A stretch of 64,000 nt of DNA from contig DASUKM010000044.1 of NCBI GenBank assembly GCA_036278735.1, positions 62,001 to 126,000 of the forward strand, given 5' to 3'. Numbering within the stretch: position 1 is the first letter of the stretch; every line of letters begins with the position of its first letter. The notes below the pieces were generated by a model. That model was not told where the DNA came from. It searched no databases and was given only the letters and a program-made list of their open reading frames with translations. This stretch comes from DASUKM01 sp036278735 (GTDB lineage Bacteria > Acidobacteriota > Vicinamibacteria > Vicinamibacterales > 2-12-FULL-66-21). A program made the position numbers and the translations under genes. Shown here piece by piece: positions 51,702 through 60,799 of the stretch.

Positions 51702-52424
51702 ATGGCCTTATCGACGCGCGTCTGGGGCGCGGGCAAGCTGCTGCTCCTGGGCGGCGCCCTGCTCCTGACGTACGTGCTGTTTGCCGCGGCGGCCATGCGG
51801 GTCGCGCTCAGGACGCGCAACGTGGTCGTTCCCTCGGTCGCGGGCCGCACCGTCAATCAGGCCAGCGCCGTTCTGACGCAGTCCGGCTTGAACCTGAAAG
51901 TGGTGGAACCGCGCCGGATCGATCCGCACGTGCCGGCCGGCGCGATCGTGCTGCAGGATCCGCAGGCGGGCACGCAGACGCGCCGGGAACGCAGCGTGAA
52001 GGTCTGGGTCAGCGCCGGGCCGCGCGTCACGACGGTGCCCTCGCTCGTCGGCGAATCGGCGCGGACGGCCGAGCTGCAGATTCAACAGGACGGCCTCACG
52101 CTCGCGGGCGCGATCGAGTTCCGATCCGGCGACTACCCCGCCGACGTGGTCGTCGCGCAGGAGCCGCCCGCCAAGAGCCACGCCGCCGACGTGGCGCTGC
52201 TGATCAATCGTCCGGAGCAGGGGATCTCGTACGTGATGCCGGACCTGATTGGCGTCAACGGGGATCGCGCGGCGGACCTGCTCCGCGCGCGCGGATTCCG
52301 GGTCTCGGTCGTCGGGGATCATCCGTATCCCGGCGTGCCCGCGGGCATCGTGCTGCGGCAGCGCCCGCAGGGGGGGTTCCAGGTGTCCCCGGGGGACCCC
52401 ATTTCCCTCGAGGTGAGTCGATAA
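51702..52424 (+). CDS. Membrane-anchored triple-PASTA protein
   Basis: 240 residues. One membrane helix (LLLLGGALLLTYVLFAAAAM, about 12-33) is followed by three PASTA domains (about 40-105, 108-170, 175-240), each starting with the VPSVAG/VPSLVGE/MPDLIGV motif. PASTA modules bind muropeptides or wall precursors. They are normally attached to Ser/Thr kinases or PBPs, whereas here they stand alone. TGG-TACACT, an extended -10, lies in the rsmB end 9 nt before the ATG, so it may have its own leaderless transcript as well as operon read-through. Confidence 0.88.
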   Translation: MALSTRVWGAGKLLLLGGALLLTYVLFAAAAMRVALRTRNVVVPSVAGRTVNQASAVLTQSGLNLKVVEPRRIDPHVPAGAIVLQDPQAGTQTRRERSVKVWVSAGPRVTTVPSLVGESARTAELQIQQDGLTLAGAIEFRSGDYPADVVVAQEPPAKSHAADVALLINRPEQGISYVMPDLIGVNGDRAADLLRARGFRVSVVGDHPYPGVPAGIVLRQRPQGGFQVSPGDPISLEVSR

Positions 52425-53107
52425 TGGGGGCCGCCGGGCGGGTCCGCATCGCGGCGTCGATTCTCGCCTCCGACTTTGCCGCCCTCGGGGCGGCGGCCGC
52501 GACGGCCGAACGCGGCGGCGCCGACTTCATCCACGCCGACGTCATGGACGGCCACTTCGTGCCGAACATCACGCTGGGCCCAGCGGTCGTCGAGGCGCTT
52601 GCCCGCAGCGTGCGTCTGCCGATCGACGTGCACCTGATGATCGAGGAGCCCGATCGCTACATCGAGGCGTTCGCCGAGGCGGGCGCGTCGATGCTATCGG
52701 TGCACCTGGAGGTGCTCCCCCACCTGCACCGGACGGTGCAGTTCATCAAGAGCACCGGGCTGAAGGCGGGCGTGGCGATCAATCCGGCCACGCCGGTCGC
52801 GGCGCTCGAGGAGATTGCCGGCGACGTGGACCACGTGCTCGTGATGTCGGTCAATCCGGGCTTCGGCGGCCAGACTTTCATTCCGCACACGACGTCTAAG
52901 CTGCGGCGGGTACGCGAGCTGCTGCAGCGCGCCGGCAACGACGCCCCCATCGAGGTGGACGGCGGCGTCGAAGCGCACAACGCGGCGCGCATCGTCTCGG
53001 CGGGGGCCGACATCCTCGTGGCCGGGAGCGCGATCTTCGGCCGGCCGGATCCGGCGGCGGCGGTCCGCGAGCTGCGGGCGGCGGCGTCCGCGCCAGTGGC
53101 CTCCTGA
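52424..53107 (+). CDS. rpe: Ribulose-phosphate 3-epimerase
   Basis: 227 residues, TIM barrel. Metal ligands and catalytic Asp are in IAASILASDF, IHADVMDGHFVPNITLG, DVHLMIEEPD and VDGGV. The phosphate-binding loop is VAGSAIFG. It interconverts ribulose-5-phosphate and xylulose-5-phosphate in the pentose phosphate and, where present, Calvin cycles. TAATG and TGATG junctions link it to both neighbours. Confidence 0.96.
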   Translation: MGAAGRVRIAASILASDFAALGAAAATAERGGADFIHADVMDGHFVPNITLGPAVVEALARSVRLPIDVHLMIEEPDRYIEAFAEAGASMLSVHLEVLPHLHRTVQFIKSTGLKAGVAINPATPVAALEEIAGDVDHVLVMSVNPGFGGQTFIPHTTSKLRRVRELLQRAGNDAPIEVDGGVEAHNAARIVSAGADILVAGSAIFGRPDPAAAVRELRAAASAPVAS

Positions 53108-53502
53108 TGCCCTCGTCGGTGTGCACGGTCCGGGTGCGATACGCCGAGACCGACAAGATGGGGGTCGTGTACTACGCGAACTATTTCGTGTGGTTCGAGG
53201 TCGGTCGCACCGACCTGCTGCGGTCGCTCGGCTGGACGTATCGCGAGATGGAGCTGGCGGGGATCGCCCTCCCCGTCATCGAGGCGCACTGCGACTATCA
53301 TCGCCCGGCGCGGTACGACGAAGAACTGAACGTGACGACCGAAGGACGCATGCTCTCTCCCGTACGGATGGAGTTCCAGTACCACGTGGTCCGGCGCGAC
53401 GATCTGGCGATCGCCGCGTCGGGACGGACGGTCCACGCCGCGGTCGACGCGGCCGGGCGGCCGTGCCGTCTTCCCGAACGCATTCGCGAGGTATTCGCAT
53501 GA
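53107..53502 (+). CDS. YbgC/4HBT-family acyl-CoA thioesterase
   Basis: 131 residues with a single hot-dog fold. The conserved motif VRYAETDKMGVVYYANYFVWFEVGR contains the catalytic Asp and Tyr of the 4-hydroxybenzoyl-CoA/YbgC group. In Proteobacteria YbgC is linked with Tol-Pal envelope genes. Here it sits three genes before bamD, also an envelope context. It is joined to the epimerase gene by ATGA. Confidence 0.92.
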   Translation: MPSSVCTVRVRYAETDKMGVVYYANYFVWFEVGRTDLLRSLGWTYREMELAGIALPVIEAHCDYHRPARYDEELNVTTEGRMLSPVRMEFQYHVVRRDDLAIAASGRTVHAAVDAAGRPCRLPERIREVFA

Positions 53503-54446
53503 AGGCACTCGTGACCGGCGCGGCCGGCTTCATCGGGTCGCACCTGAGCGCGGCGCTGCTCGACCGCGGCGCCGACGTCGTCGCGATCGATTGTTTCACC
53601 GACTACTACCCGCGTCCGATCAAGGAAGCGAACCTGGACGAGAACCGGCGGCGCGAACGGTTCCACTTCGTCGAAGCGCGGATTCAGGATGCCGATCTCG
53701 CGGCGCTGCTCGACGGCGTGACGCACGTCTTCCACCTGGCCGCGCAGGCCGGGGTGCGCAAGAGCTGGGGGCGCGATTTCCGGACCTACACCGAGAACAA
53801 CATCGAGGCCACGCAGGTGCTGCTCGAGGCCTGCGTGGGCCAGCCGATCGAGCGCGTCGTGTATGCCTCGAGCTCCTCCGTCTATGGCGAGGGAGTGGAG
53901 ATCCCGATGCGCGAGCATTCCGTCCTTCAGCCGGTGTCGCCGTACGGCGTCACGAAACTGTCGGCCGAGCAGCTCTGTTACCTCTATCACGTGAATCACG
54001 GCGTGCCGACGGCCTCGTTGCGCTATTTCACCGTGTACGGTCCGCGGCAGCGCCCCGACATGGCGTTTCACAAGTTCATCAAGGCGGCGATCCAGGGGCA
54101 GGAGATCGCGCTGTACGGCGACGGCGAGCAGACGCGCGACTTCACCTTCGTCAGCGACGCGGTCGCCGCGACGGTGGCGGCGGGGGTCCGCGGCGTGCCG
54201 GGGCGGGTCTACAACGTGGGCGGCGGATCGCGCGTCTCGATGAACGACGTCCTCCGGATGCTCGAGCGCGCGGCCGGCCGTCCGCTGCGGGTGCGGCGCG
54301 AGGCGCCGCAGAAGGGGGACATGCGGCACACCTACGCCGACACGTCGCTGGCGCGGGCCGACCTGGGCTTTGCCCCGGCGGTCACGCTCGAGGAAGGCAT
54401 TCAGGCGGAGTTTCGATGGTTGTCTTCGTCTTCGGTTTCCGCATGA
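53499..54446 (+). CDS. NAD-dependent nucleotide-sugar epimerase/dehydratase
   Basis: 315 residues, extended SDR. The NAD motif is VTGAAGFIGSHLS, the catalytic Ser region is YASSSSVYGE and the Tyr-x3-Lys is in SPYGVTKLSAEQL. FHLAAQAGVRKSWG and YTENNIEATQVLLEAC resemble UDP-glucuronate or UDP-glucose 4-epimerases. The precise sugar cannot be told from sequence. It probably feeds surface polysaccharide synthesis. It overlaps neighbours by ATGA on both sides. Confidence 0.9.
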   Translation: MKALVTGAAGFIGSHLSAALLDRGADVVAIDCFTDYYPRPIKEANLDENRRRERFHFVEARIQDADLAALLDGVTHVFHLAAQAGVRKSWGRDFRTYTENNIEATQVLLEACVGQPIERVVYASSSSVYGEGVEIPMREHSVLQPVSPYGVTKLSAEQLCYLYHVNHGVPTASLRYFTVYGPRQRPDMAFHKFIKAAIQGQEIALYGDGEQTRDFTFVSDAVAATVAAGVRGVPGRVYNVGGGSRVSMNDVLRMLERAAGRPLRVRREAPQKGDMRHTYADTSLARADLGFAPAVTLEEGIQAEFRWLSSSSVSA

Positions 54447-55261
54447 CGCGGCGGCTGCCGGTGCTGGCGCGGTGCGGCGCCGCGCTGCTGTTCCTGCTCT
54501 GCCTCGGCGCGTGCGCCTCCACGGCGGCGAAGAAGCCGCCCACCGGCACGCCGCAGCCCGACAAGTTCCTCTTCGATCGGGGCACCGAGGCGCTGAACGC
54601 GAAGCGCTGGGTGGTCGCGCGCGAGTACTTCCGGCAGCTCACCGACAGTTATCCGCAGAGCCCGTACCGCGCCGACGCCAAGCTCGGGTTGGGCGACACC
54701 TACCTCGGCGAAGCGACGCCGGCCGCCGACCTGCTCGCGGCCAACGAGTATCGCGAATTCCTGAGCTATTACCCCACGAGTCCGCGCGCGGATTACGCGC
54801 AGTTCAAACTCGCCATGGCGTCGTTCTATCAGATGCGCGGGCCGGAGCGCGATCAGACGCAAACGAAGGACGCGATCCGCGAACTGCAGACGTTCCTGCA
54901 GCGATTTCCAAACAGCAAGCTGCGCCCCGAGGCCGAGCAGCACCTGCGCGAGGCGGAGGACCGCCTCGATGAATTCGATTACCGCGTCGGCCTCTTCTAT
55001 TTCCGGGCGCACTGGTATCCCGGGGCGATCGATCGGTTCAAAGGGGTGCTGACGCGCGATCCGAAGTACACCAACCGGGACGCGCTGTACTATTACCTTG
55101 GAGAATCGCTCGTCAAGGTCGCGCGCCCGGCCGAGGCGCTGCCCTATTTCGAGAGGCTGGTCGAGGAATTCGAGCAGAGCGACTACCTCGAGCGCGCGAA
55201 GAAAGCGGCGGCGGAGATCAAGGCGCAGCTCGCTGCGAAGACCGGAGGAGGCTCACGATGA
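54443..55261 (+). CDS. bamD: Outer-membrane assembly lipoprotein BamD
   Basis: 272 residues. The lipobox LLCLGACAS (Cys about residue 24) is followed by five TPR-like helical pairs (FDRGTEALNAKRWVVAREYFRQLTDSYPQSPYRADAKLGLGD...), the standard BamD layout with YxxF-type and ASFYQMRGPERDQT segments. BamD is an essential part of the BAM complex that inserts beta-barrel proteins, confirming a diderm envelope. The ATG overlaps the epimerase stop (ATGA). An in-frame longer start is within the epimerase and is rejected. Confidence 0.92.
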   Translation: MTRRLPVLARCGAALLFLLCLGACASTAAKKPPTGTPQPDKFLFDRGTEALNAKRWVVAREYFRQLTDSYPQSPYRADAKLGLGDTYLGEATPAADLLAANEYREFLSYYPTSPRADYAQFKLAMASFYQMRGPERDQTQTKDAIRELQTFLQRFPNSKLRPEAEQHLREAEDRLDEFDYRVGLFYFRAHWYPGAIDRFKGVLTRDPKYTNRDALYYYLGESLVKVARPAEALPYFERLVEEFEQSDYLERAKKAAAEIKAQLAAKTGGGSR

Positions 55262-56001
55262 AGCTGTCGCGGTCGTTCCCGTGCATCCTTTTCTTCGCGC
55301 TCGTCCCGGTCGTGGCGTCGGCACAGCCGGCATCCGAAGCCTCCGCTCCCGTCGTCGGGCCGCCTCTGGTCTGCGCGCCGCTGCTCCTGCCGGCACTGCC
55401 CGCGTCGCCCGCGCGCGTGATCGGCGGCGAGGCCCCCGCCCGCTATCTGCTCGGCCCCTCGGACGACGTGGTCATCGATGCCGGAACGGCGGAAGGGATG
55501 CGCGACGGTCAGCCGTTCTTCGTGCGCCGCCTCGTCCACGATCGCTTCATGCCGCGGAGCGTGCACGGCCTGGCGGTGCACACCGCGGGGGTGCTCACGA
55601 TCGTGGACGCCCAGCCGCACGTCTCCATCGCGCGGATCACGCAGCCCTGCGACGGCGTCCTCGCCGGCGATTATCTCGAGCCGTTCGTGAGCCCCGTCGT
55701 CCCGGCGCCTCTGGCCGACGGCGTCGCGGATTTCCACGAGACCGCCCGGCTCGTGCTGGCCGACGAACGGCAGCACACGGGCGCGTCGGGTTCTCTGATG
55801 GTTCTGGATCGAGGCACCGCCCGTGGCGTACGCCCCGGACAGGCGTTGACGATTTTTCGCGAAGCGCTCGACGGCGCCGGCCCGGTGCTGGAGGTGGGGC
55901 GCGCCCGCGTGATGCTCGTGCGTCCCGACACGGCGCTGGTGCGCATCGAACAGGTGAGCGACGCGGTCTACACCGGCGACCTCGTCGCGCTGCATCGTTG
56001 A
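55258..56001 (+). CDS. Exported protein of unknown function after bamD
   Basis: 247 residues with a signal peptide (FFALVPVVASAQ). The mature part has two similar beta-rich halves, each with a motif of the form VIDAGTAEGMRDGQPFFVRR and VLDRGTARGVRPGQALTIFRE, followed by a strand ending in ITQPCDGVLAGDYLEPF or VSDAVYTGDLVALHR. It therefore looks like a duplicated FlgT-C-like or LysM-associated beta domain. Two Cys could form a disulphide. It overlaps bamD by ATGA and is the last gene of the operon. Confidence 0.8.
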   Translation: MKLSRSFPCILFFALVPVVASAQPASEASAPVVGPPLVCAPLLLPALPASPARVIGGEAPARYLLGPSDDVVIDAGTAEGMRDGQPFFVRRLVHDRFMPRSVHGLAVHTAGVLTIVDAQPHVSIARITQPCDGVLAGDYLEPFVSPVVPAPLADGVADFHETARLVLADERQHTGASGSLMVLDRGTARGVRPGQALTIFREALDGAGPVLEVGRARVMLVRPDTALVRIEQVSDAVYTGDLVALHR

Positions 56002-56008
56002 TTCGTGT

Positions 56009-56184
56009 GGTTCAGGGTTCAGGGCTCCGGGTCGGATTCCGGTTCGGGGCTGGACCCCAACGGTGACGTATATGCCGGGGACGCGGGACTCCGAACCCCG
56101 AACCAGGAACCGGCCTGGAACCAGGACCCTCGAACCAGACCTGGAACCCCCAACCAGACCCGGAATCCTGAACGCGGAACCCGC
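56009..56184. repeat. GGGTTC/GAACCC repeat cluster in inverted arrangement
   Basis: The gap between the convergent exported-protein and pgsA genes starts with GGTTCAGGGTTCAGGG-type units and ends with the complementary orientation (CCGAACC, GGAACC, CTGAAC). The whole forms an imperfect long inverted repeat built from 6-8 bp words. It shares units with 26749-26790 and 44258-44290. Confidence 0.7.
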
Positions 56185-56760
56185 TCACCGCGTCCCGGCG
56201 ACCTTTGGATTGGTCAGGACGTGGTTGAAGCGGACGTAGTATTCCATCCCCGACGCAATCGCCGTGACGACGGCCACCCACAAGGCGACCTGCCCGACGA
56301 CGAAGAACCGCTGGAGCTGATCGCGCCCGAGAATCAGCGCGAGGATCGCGACCACCTCCGACAGCATCTTGAACTTGCCGAGGGGCGACGCGGTGATGAC
56401 GGTGCCGCGCGCGTGGGCGATGCTCCGCAGCACGGTGACCGCGAACTCTCGCCCCAGAATGACGGCCACCATCCAGGCCGGGGCCAGATCCATCTGAACC
56501 AGCGAGACCAGCGCCGCGGTGACCAGCAGCTTGTCGGCCAGCGGGTCCATCAACTGCCCGAGCGTCGTGATCTGACGCCGCCGCCGCGCCAGGTAGCCGT
56601 CGAGCCAGTCGGTCAGCGACGCCACGCCGAAAATGGCGGCGCCGACGAGTTCCTTCCGGACGCCGAAGATGAGGTGCCCTTCGAATTTCGTCAGCAGCAC
56701 CACGACGAGCAGGGGCACGAGAAAGATCCTGCCGATGGTGAGCGCGTTGGGCAGATTCAT
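56185..56760 (-). CDS. pgsA: CDP-diacylglycerol-glycerol-3-phosphate 3-phosphatidyltransferase
   Basis: 191 residues with about five membrane helices. The CDP-alcohol phosphotransferase motif DWLDGYLARRRRQITTLGQLMDPLADK has all catalytic Asp residues. The N-terminus MNLPNALTIGRIFLVPLLV is typical of PgsA. It makes phosphatidylglycerol phosphate. A TAAGAT -10 is found upstream on the minus strand in the divergent gap with the nucleotidyltransferase gene. Confidence 0.94.
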   Translation of the reverse strand: MNLPNALTIGRIFLVPLLVVVLLTKFEGHLIFGVRKELVGAAIFGVASLTDWLDGYLARRRRQITTLGQLMDPLADKLLVTAALVSLVQMDLAPAWMVAVILGREFAVTVLRSIAHARGTVITASPLGKFKMLSEVVAILALILGRDQLQRFFVVGQVALWVAVVTAIASGMEYYVRFNHVLTNPKVAGTR

Positions 56761-56838
56761 GGCGTGTGCTGAGGGAATCTTAACAGACCCCGGCCGGCAG
56801 CCGCCGCGGCGGCAATCGCGATAGAATCCAGGGCTGAC

Positions 56839-57897
56839 ATGAAAGCCATCCTGCTCGCCGGAGGCAAGGGCACGCGGCTGCGGCCGCTGACCGTCCACAC
56901 GCCGAAGCCCATCGTCCCGATTTTCAATCGGCCGTTCCTCTACTATCAGATCGATCGCCTGAAGCAGGTGCCGGAAATCGACGAGGTGATCCTGAGCCTC
57001 AACTATCAGCCCCGGCGCATCGAGGAAGTGTTCGGCGAAGGAGAGACGCTCGGGCTTCGGCTCCGATACGTCGTCGAGCCGATGCCGCTGGGGACGGCCG
57101 GCGCCGTCCGCTACGCCGGCGACTCGCTCCAGGAATCGGTCGTCGTGTTCAACGGCGACGTACTGACCGAGGTCGACCTCTCCGCCGTGCTGCGGCTCCA
57201 TCGCGCGCGCAAGGCGAAAGCGACAATCGTGCTCACGCCGGTCGAGAATCCGCGGGCCTACGGGCTGGTCGAAACCGACGACGAGGGGAACGTCCGGCGG
57301 TTTCTCGAGAAGCCCGGCGAAGACGAGATCACCTGCAACACGATCAACGCGGGCATCTACGTGCTCGAGCCCGACACCTTCGACCGCATCCCGAAGGAAA
57401 CCGCCTGGTCGATCGAGCGCAGCTATTTCCCGTCGCTGATCGAGCGGGGGGAGACCTTCGTCGCGTACGTCCACGACGGCTACTGGATCGACATCGGCAC
57501 GCCGGCCAAGTACTTGCAGGTCCATCGCGACATCATGAACGGTCTCTATGCCGCGCCGCCGTTCAACGGCTCGGCCACGCCTGTCGCGTGGGTGTCGCCG
57601 GAGGCGCGGGTGGAAGAAGGGGTCGAGATGCACGGGCCGTGCTTCGTCGACGACGGCGCCGTCGTGAAGGCGGGGGCCCGCGTGCTGCCGTACTCGGTCG
57701 TGGGGCGGCAGACGCACGTGGAAGCGGGCGCCGTGATCGACGGGTCGATCGTGTGGCCCAACGGCTGGATCGGCGCCGAGACGACGATCCGGGACGCGAT
57801 CCTCGGCCGCAACTGTCACGTCGGCCGCAACGTCACCATCGAATCGCCCGTCGTCGTGGGGGACAAGACCGTCATCACGGATTACAGCCGCCTATGA
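56839..57897 (+). CDS. Sugar nucleotidyltransferase, probably mannose-1-phosphate guanylyltransferase
   Basis: 352 residues. The N-terminal Rossmann domain has LLAGGKGTRLRPLTVHTPKPIVPI and the metal Asp in VVFNGDVLTEVD. The C-terminal left-handed beta-helix hexapeptide repeats (about 255-345) are typical of the GMPP type found in eukaryotes, archaea and some bacteria. The next gene, a phosphomannomutase, supports GDP-mannose as product, although GlmU- or RmlA-like activity cannot be excluded. TAGAAT is 11 nt before the ATG. Joined to the mutase by ATGA. Confidence 0.85.
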   Translation: MKAILLAGGKGTRLRPLTVHTPKPIVPIFNRPFLYYQIDRLKQVPEIDEVILSLNYQPRRIEEVFGEGETLGLRLRYVVEPMPLGTAGAVRYAGDSLQESVVVFNGDVLTEVDLSAVLRLHRARKAKATIVLTPVENPRAYGLVETDDEGNVRRFLEKPGEDEITCNTINAGIYVLEPDTFDRIPKETAWSIERSYFPSLIERGETFVAYVHDGYWIDIGTPAKYLQVHRDIMNGLYAAPPFNGSATPVAWVSPEARVEEGVEMHGPCFVDDGAVVKAGARVLPYSVVGRQTHVEAGAVIDGSIVWPNGWIGAETTIRDAILGRNCHVGRNVTIESPVVVGDKTVITDYSRL

Positions 57898-59249
57898 GCA
57901 TCAACCCGTCCATCTTCAAGGCGTACGACATCCGCGGGCTGTATCCGTCCGAGGTGAACGAGGATGCCGCGCGACAGATCGGCCGCGGCTTCGTGGCGTT
58001 CCTCGGGGCCAAGCGGATTGCGGTTTCGCGCGACATGCGGCTGTCGTCGCCGTCGATGGCGGCGGCCTTCATCGAGGGAGCCCGCGCGCAGGGAGCCGAC
58101 GTCGTCGACTACGGCATGATGGGCACCGACATGCTGTATTTTGCGGTCGCGCGCGATGGGCACGACGGCGGCGCGCAGATCACCGCGTCGCACAATCCCA
58201 AGGAGTACAACGGCATCAAGCTGGTGCGGCACGAAGCGTTCCCCTTGTCGGGGGACGCGGGCATCGGCGAGATCCGCGACACGATCGCCGCCGGCCGGCT
58301 GCCGGCGCCGGCCGCCGCCCCGGGCCGGCTGACGCAGGCCAACATCGTCGACGAGTACATCGCGCACGTGCTCTCGTTCATCCACCCGGCGGTCATCGAG
58401 CCGTTCGATGTGGTGCTCGACGCGGGCAACGGCATCGCGGGATTCGTGGCGCCGATGCTGTTCGCGACGCTGCCGTGTCGCGTGACCGCGCTGTGCTTCG
58501 AGGTCGACGGCACGTTCCCGAACCACGAGGCCAATCCGCTGATCGAAGAGAACCGCCGCGACATCACCGCGCGCGTGATCCAGGACAAGGCCGATATCGG
58601 CATCGCATGGGACGGCGACGCCGACCGCTGCTTCTTCGTCGACGGCGCCGGCGAGTTCATCGCGGGCGATTTCATCACGGCGCTGCTCGCGGAGGCGTTC
58701 CTGAGCCGGCACCCGGGCGCGAAGGTCGTCTACGACGTGCGCGCGAGCTACGCCGTCAAGGACATCGTCGCGAAGTACGGCGGAACCGCGCTGATGAACC
58801 GCGTCGGCCACGCATTCTTCAAGCGACGGATGCGCGAGGAGAATGCGATCTTCGGGGGCGAAGTGACCGGCCACTACTACTTCCGCGACAACTTCTACGC
58901 CGACAACGGCTTCATCCCGGCGCTCCTGATTCTCGAGCTGATGTCGCGCAAGGGGCAGACGCTGCGCGAACTGCTCGCGCCGCTGCGGGAGCGGTACTTC
59001 ATTTCGGGCGAGATCAACACCCGCGTCGGCGACATGCATACGGTCAGGGAGAAGATCGACGCGCTGGAAGTGCGGTATCAGAACGGCCGCGTCTATTCCC
59101 TGGACGGCATCTCGGCGGAGTTCCCCGACTGGCACTTCAACGTGCGCGCCTCGAATACGGAGCCGATGCTGCGCCTGAACCTCGAGGCGACGACGGCGGC
59201 GGAGATGGAGCGCCGGCGCGACGAAGTCCTCGCTTTGATCCGGGCCTGA
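57894..59249 (+). CDS. Phosphomannomutase/phosphoglucomutase
   Basis: 451 residues, alpha-D-phosphohexomutase. The phosphoserine loop is ITASHNPKEYNGIK, the metal loop is IAWDGDADRCFF, the sugar loop is GGEVTGHYYF and the phosphate loop is RASNTEPMLRLN. The substrate-binding GEVTGH favours mannose-6/glucose-6-phosphate interconversion. Together with the preceding gene it makes GDP-mannose or a related sugar for surface glycans. Confidence 0.93.
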   Translation: MSINPSIFKAYDIRGLYPSEVNEDAARQIGRGFVAFLGAKRIAVSRDMRLSSPSMAAAFIEGARAQGADVVDYGMMGTDMLYFAVARDGHDGGAQITASHNPKEYNGIKLVRHEAFPLSGDAGIGEIRDTIAAGRLPAPAAAPGRLTQANIVDEYIAHVLSFIHPAVIEPFDVVLDAGNGIAGFVAPMLFATLPCRVTALCFEVDGTFPNHEANPLIEENRRDITARVIQDKADIGIAWDGDADRCFFVDGAGEFIAGDFITALLAEAFLSRHPGAKVVYDVRASYAVKDIVAKYGGTALMNRVGHAFFKRRMREENAIFGGEVTGHYYFRDNFYADNGFIPALLILELMSRKGQTLRELLAPLRERYFISGEINTRVGDMHTVREKIDALEVRYQNGRVYSLDGISAEFPDWHFNVRASNTEPMLRLNLEATTAAEMERRRDEVLALIRA

Positions 59250-59250
59250 A

Positions 59251-59313
59251 GGCGGAGGGCGGAGGGCGGAGGGCGGAAGGCGGAGGGCGGAACGTGGATG
59301 GCGGAGGGCGGCT
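59251..59313. repeat. Heptamer tandem repeat GGCGGAG
   Basis: Units GGCGGAG and GGCGGAA alternate in perfect 7-bp phase from 59251 to 59292, followed by degenerate CGTGGAT, one more GGCGGAG and GGCGGCT. It begins 2 nt after the phosphomannomutase stop. Confidence 0.85.
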
Positions 59314-59435
59314 TTGCGAATGCCGATTCCGATTGCCGATGCGCGATAGCTGATTGGAACGGGCACCCAGCACCACAGCAAGCCCGCAACGGCGCGGCCC
59401 GAAGCGCGGCGGCAGCTTCACCATTCGCGATGCCC

Positions 59436-59475
59436 CGCGAGTGAGCGTGTCAGGGGTCTCGGGGCGAAGCCCCCA
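59436..59475. repeat. Short copy of the interspersed REP-like element
   Basis: GCGAGTGAGCGTGTCAGGGG, followed by TCTC and the hairpin GGGGCGAAGCCCC (59461-59473), has the same module order as the end of the element at 3936-4040. It lies 10 bp beyond the 3' end of the tRNA-Gly gene and may also act as its transcription stop. Confidence 0.5.
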
Positions 59476-59484
59476 GATCAAGAT

Positions 59485-59558
59485 TGGAGCGGGCTACGGG
59501 GATCGAACCCGTCTAACTGGCTTGGGAAGCCAGGACATTACCACTATGCTAAGCCCGC
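59485..59558 (-). tRNA. tRNA-Gly (CCC anticodon), CCA encoded
   Basis: A 74-nt cloverleaf on the minus strand. The acceptor stem GCGGGCT pairs perfectly with AGCCCGC. The anticodon stem CTGGC/GCCAG holds the loop TTCCCAA (anticodon CCC), the T arm has GGTTCGATCC, and the 3' CCA is encoded in the DNA. It reads GGG glycine codons. Confidence 0.97.
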
Positions 59559-59650
59559 GCCGAACCTCGATCGTATCACGATCGGATCGGCGCGGCACCT
59601 CCCCGCGCGGCACCCGCTCGCCCACGCCGTCGCCGGTACAATAACGTTCG

Positions 59651-60592
59651 ATGCGTCGAATCCGTGTCTGGATCGCGACGAGCGCCGTGGCGGTGCTCGT
59701 CGCTGGCTGGGGACCTGCGCGCGGGGCCGGAACCATCACGCACCCGTTCGTCGGGGTGACGTATGTGGACCGCCTGGTGACGTCGCCGCGCGCGGAGCAC
59801 ACGCACGTCGTGCAGGTCGACCTCCGCGCGCCGGGCATTCGAGTCGAGCTGTCGCCCCACGCGGGGCCGCGCGAGACCCTCCGCCAGACGACGGTGCAGT
59901 TCCTCGCCGACGAGCACGCGCAGGTGGCCATCAACGCCCATTTCTTCCTGCCGTTTCCGTCGCACGATCGCGGCGCGTGGCTAGTGGGGTTCGCGGCGTC
60001 GGACGGCCGCGTCTTTTCGGCGTTCGAGACGCCCGAGCAGCGGTTCGCGCTCGTCGCCGACGCGCCCGCGCTCAACATCGATCGCGACAACCACGCCAGC
60101 ATCGTGCACGCCGATGCGGCCGCCTCCGACGGGCGGCACGTGCGCGAGCACGTCCCGCTCTGGACGGCGCTGGCGGGCTCGGCGCAGATCGTCACCAATG
60201 GCGCGGTCACGATCCCGGCCTATCGCGACGCGGCGCATCCCGACGGCGCCTTGCGGCCCGGCGGCGACCGCCACTATTCGAACGCCAATTCCTGGTACGA
60301 CGTCGAGACGGCGCGAACCGCGATCGGCGTGTCGCGCGACGGACGGACGCTGACGCTCTTCACCGTCGATGCCCGCGGCGGCAGCACGGGGATGCGGGTG
60401 GCGGAGGTGGCCGCCACGCTGATTCGCGAGTACGACGTCTGGAATGCGCTCAATCTCGACGGGGGCGGCTCGACGTCGCTCGCCATGCAGGACCCCGCCA
60501 CCGGCCGCGACGCGCTCGTCAACACCTCGTCCGACAGCGTCGCCGGCCGATCGGTAGGGAGCTCGCTCGCCGTGTTCGCGCGAGTCAGGTAA
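59651..60592 (+). CDS. Exported phosphodiester glycosidase (NAGPA-like) family protein
   Basis: 313 residues with a signal peptide (WIATSAVAVLVAGWGPARGA). The family hallmarks are AINAHFF near the middle of the chain and NLDGGGSTSLAM near the end. The family removes sugars from phosphodiester-linked glycans, as in the uncovering enzyme. In bacteria it is often exported and linked to wall or exopolysaccharide metabolism. TACAAT lies 8 nt before the ATG, and no Shine-Dalgarno is present, so it is predicted leaderless. Confidence 0.88.
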   Translation: MRRIRVWIATSAVAVLVAGWGPARGAGTITHPFVGVTYVDRLVTSPRAEHTHVVQVDLRAPGIRVELSPHAGPRETLRQTTVQFLADEHAQVAINAHFFLPFPSHDRGAWLVGFAASDGRVFSAFETPEQRFALVADAPALNIDRDNHASIVHADAAASDGRHVREHVPLWTALAGSAQIVTNGAVTIPAYRDAAHPDGALRPGGDRHYSNANSWYDVETARTAIGVSRDGRTLTLFTVDARGGSTGMRVAEVAATLIREYDVWNALNLDGGGSTSLAMQDPATGRDALVNTSSDSVAGRSVGSSLAVFARVR

Positions 60593-60605
60593 GTTCAGGT
60601 GTCTT

Positions 60606-60625
60606 GGCGGGTCTAAAGACCCGCC
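60606..60625. repeat. REP-like perfect hairpin
   Basis: GGCGGGTC and GACCCGCC form an 8-bp perfect stem with the loop TAAA, immediately before a heptamer repeat. There is no T-run. It has the same composite layout (hairpin, then heptamers) as 4405-4536. Confidence 0.7.
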
Positions 60626-60627
60626 CT

Positions 60628-60797
60628 ACATCCACCTTCCGCTATCCGCCTCCGCCATCGGCAATCGCCAATTCACTCGGCAATCGCCAATCGCCACTCC
60701 AATCGCCAATCGCCACTCCAATCGCCAATCGGCAATCCGTCAATGGACCATTCGGCATTCGACCTTTCAATCCCCAATCGGCAATCAACAATCGGAA
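60628..60797. repeat. Degenerate heptamer repeat ATCGCCA/ATCCGCC
   Basis: Words of 7 bp (ATCGCCA, ATCGGCA, ATCCGCC, ATCAACA and similar), occasionally interrupted by 5-bp CTCCA or CGGCA, run between the glycosidase gene and the convergent VWFA-like gene. The first units (ATCCACC, ATCCGCC) match the family at 4435-4536. No gene is present. Confidence 0.8.
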
Positions 60798-60799
60798 AT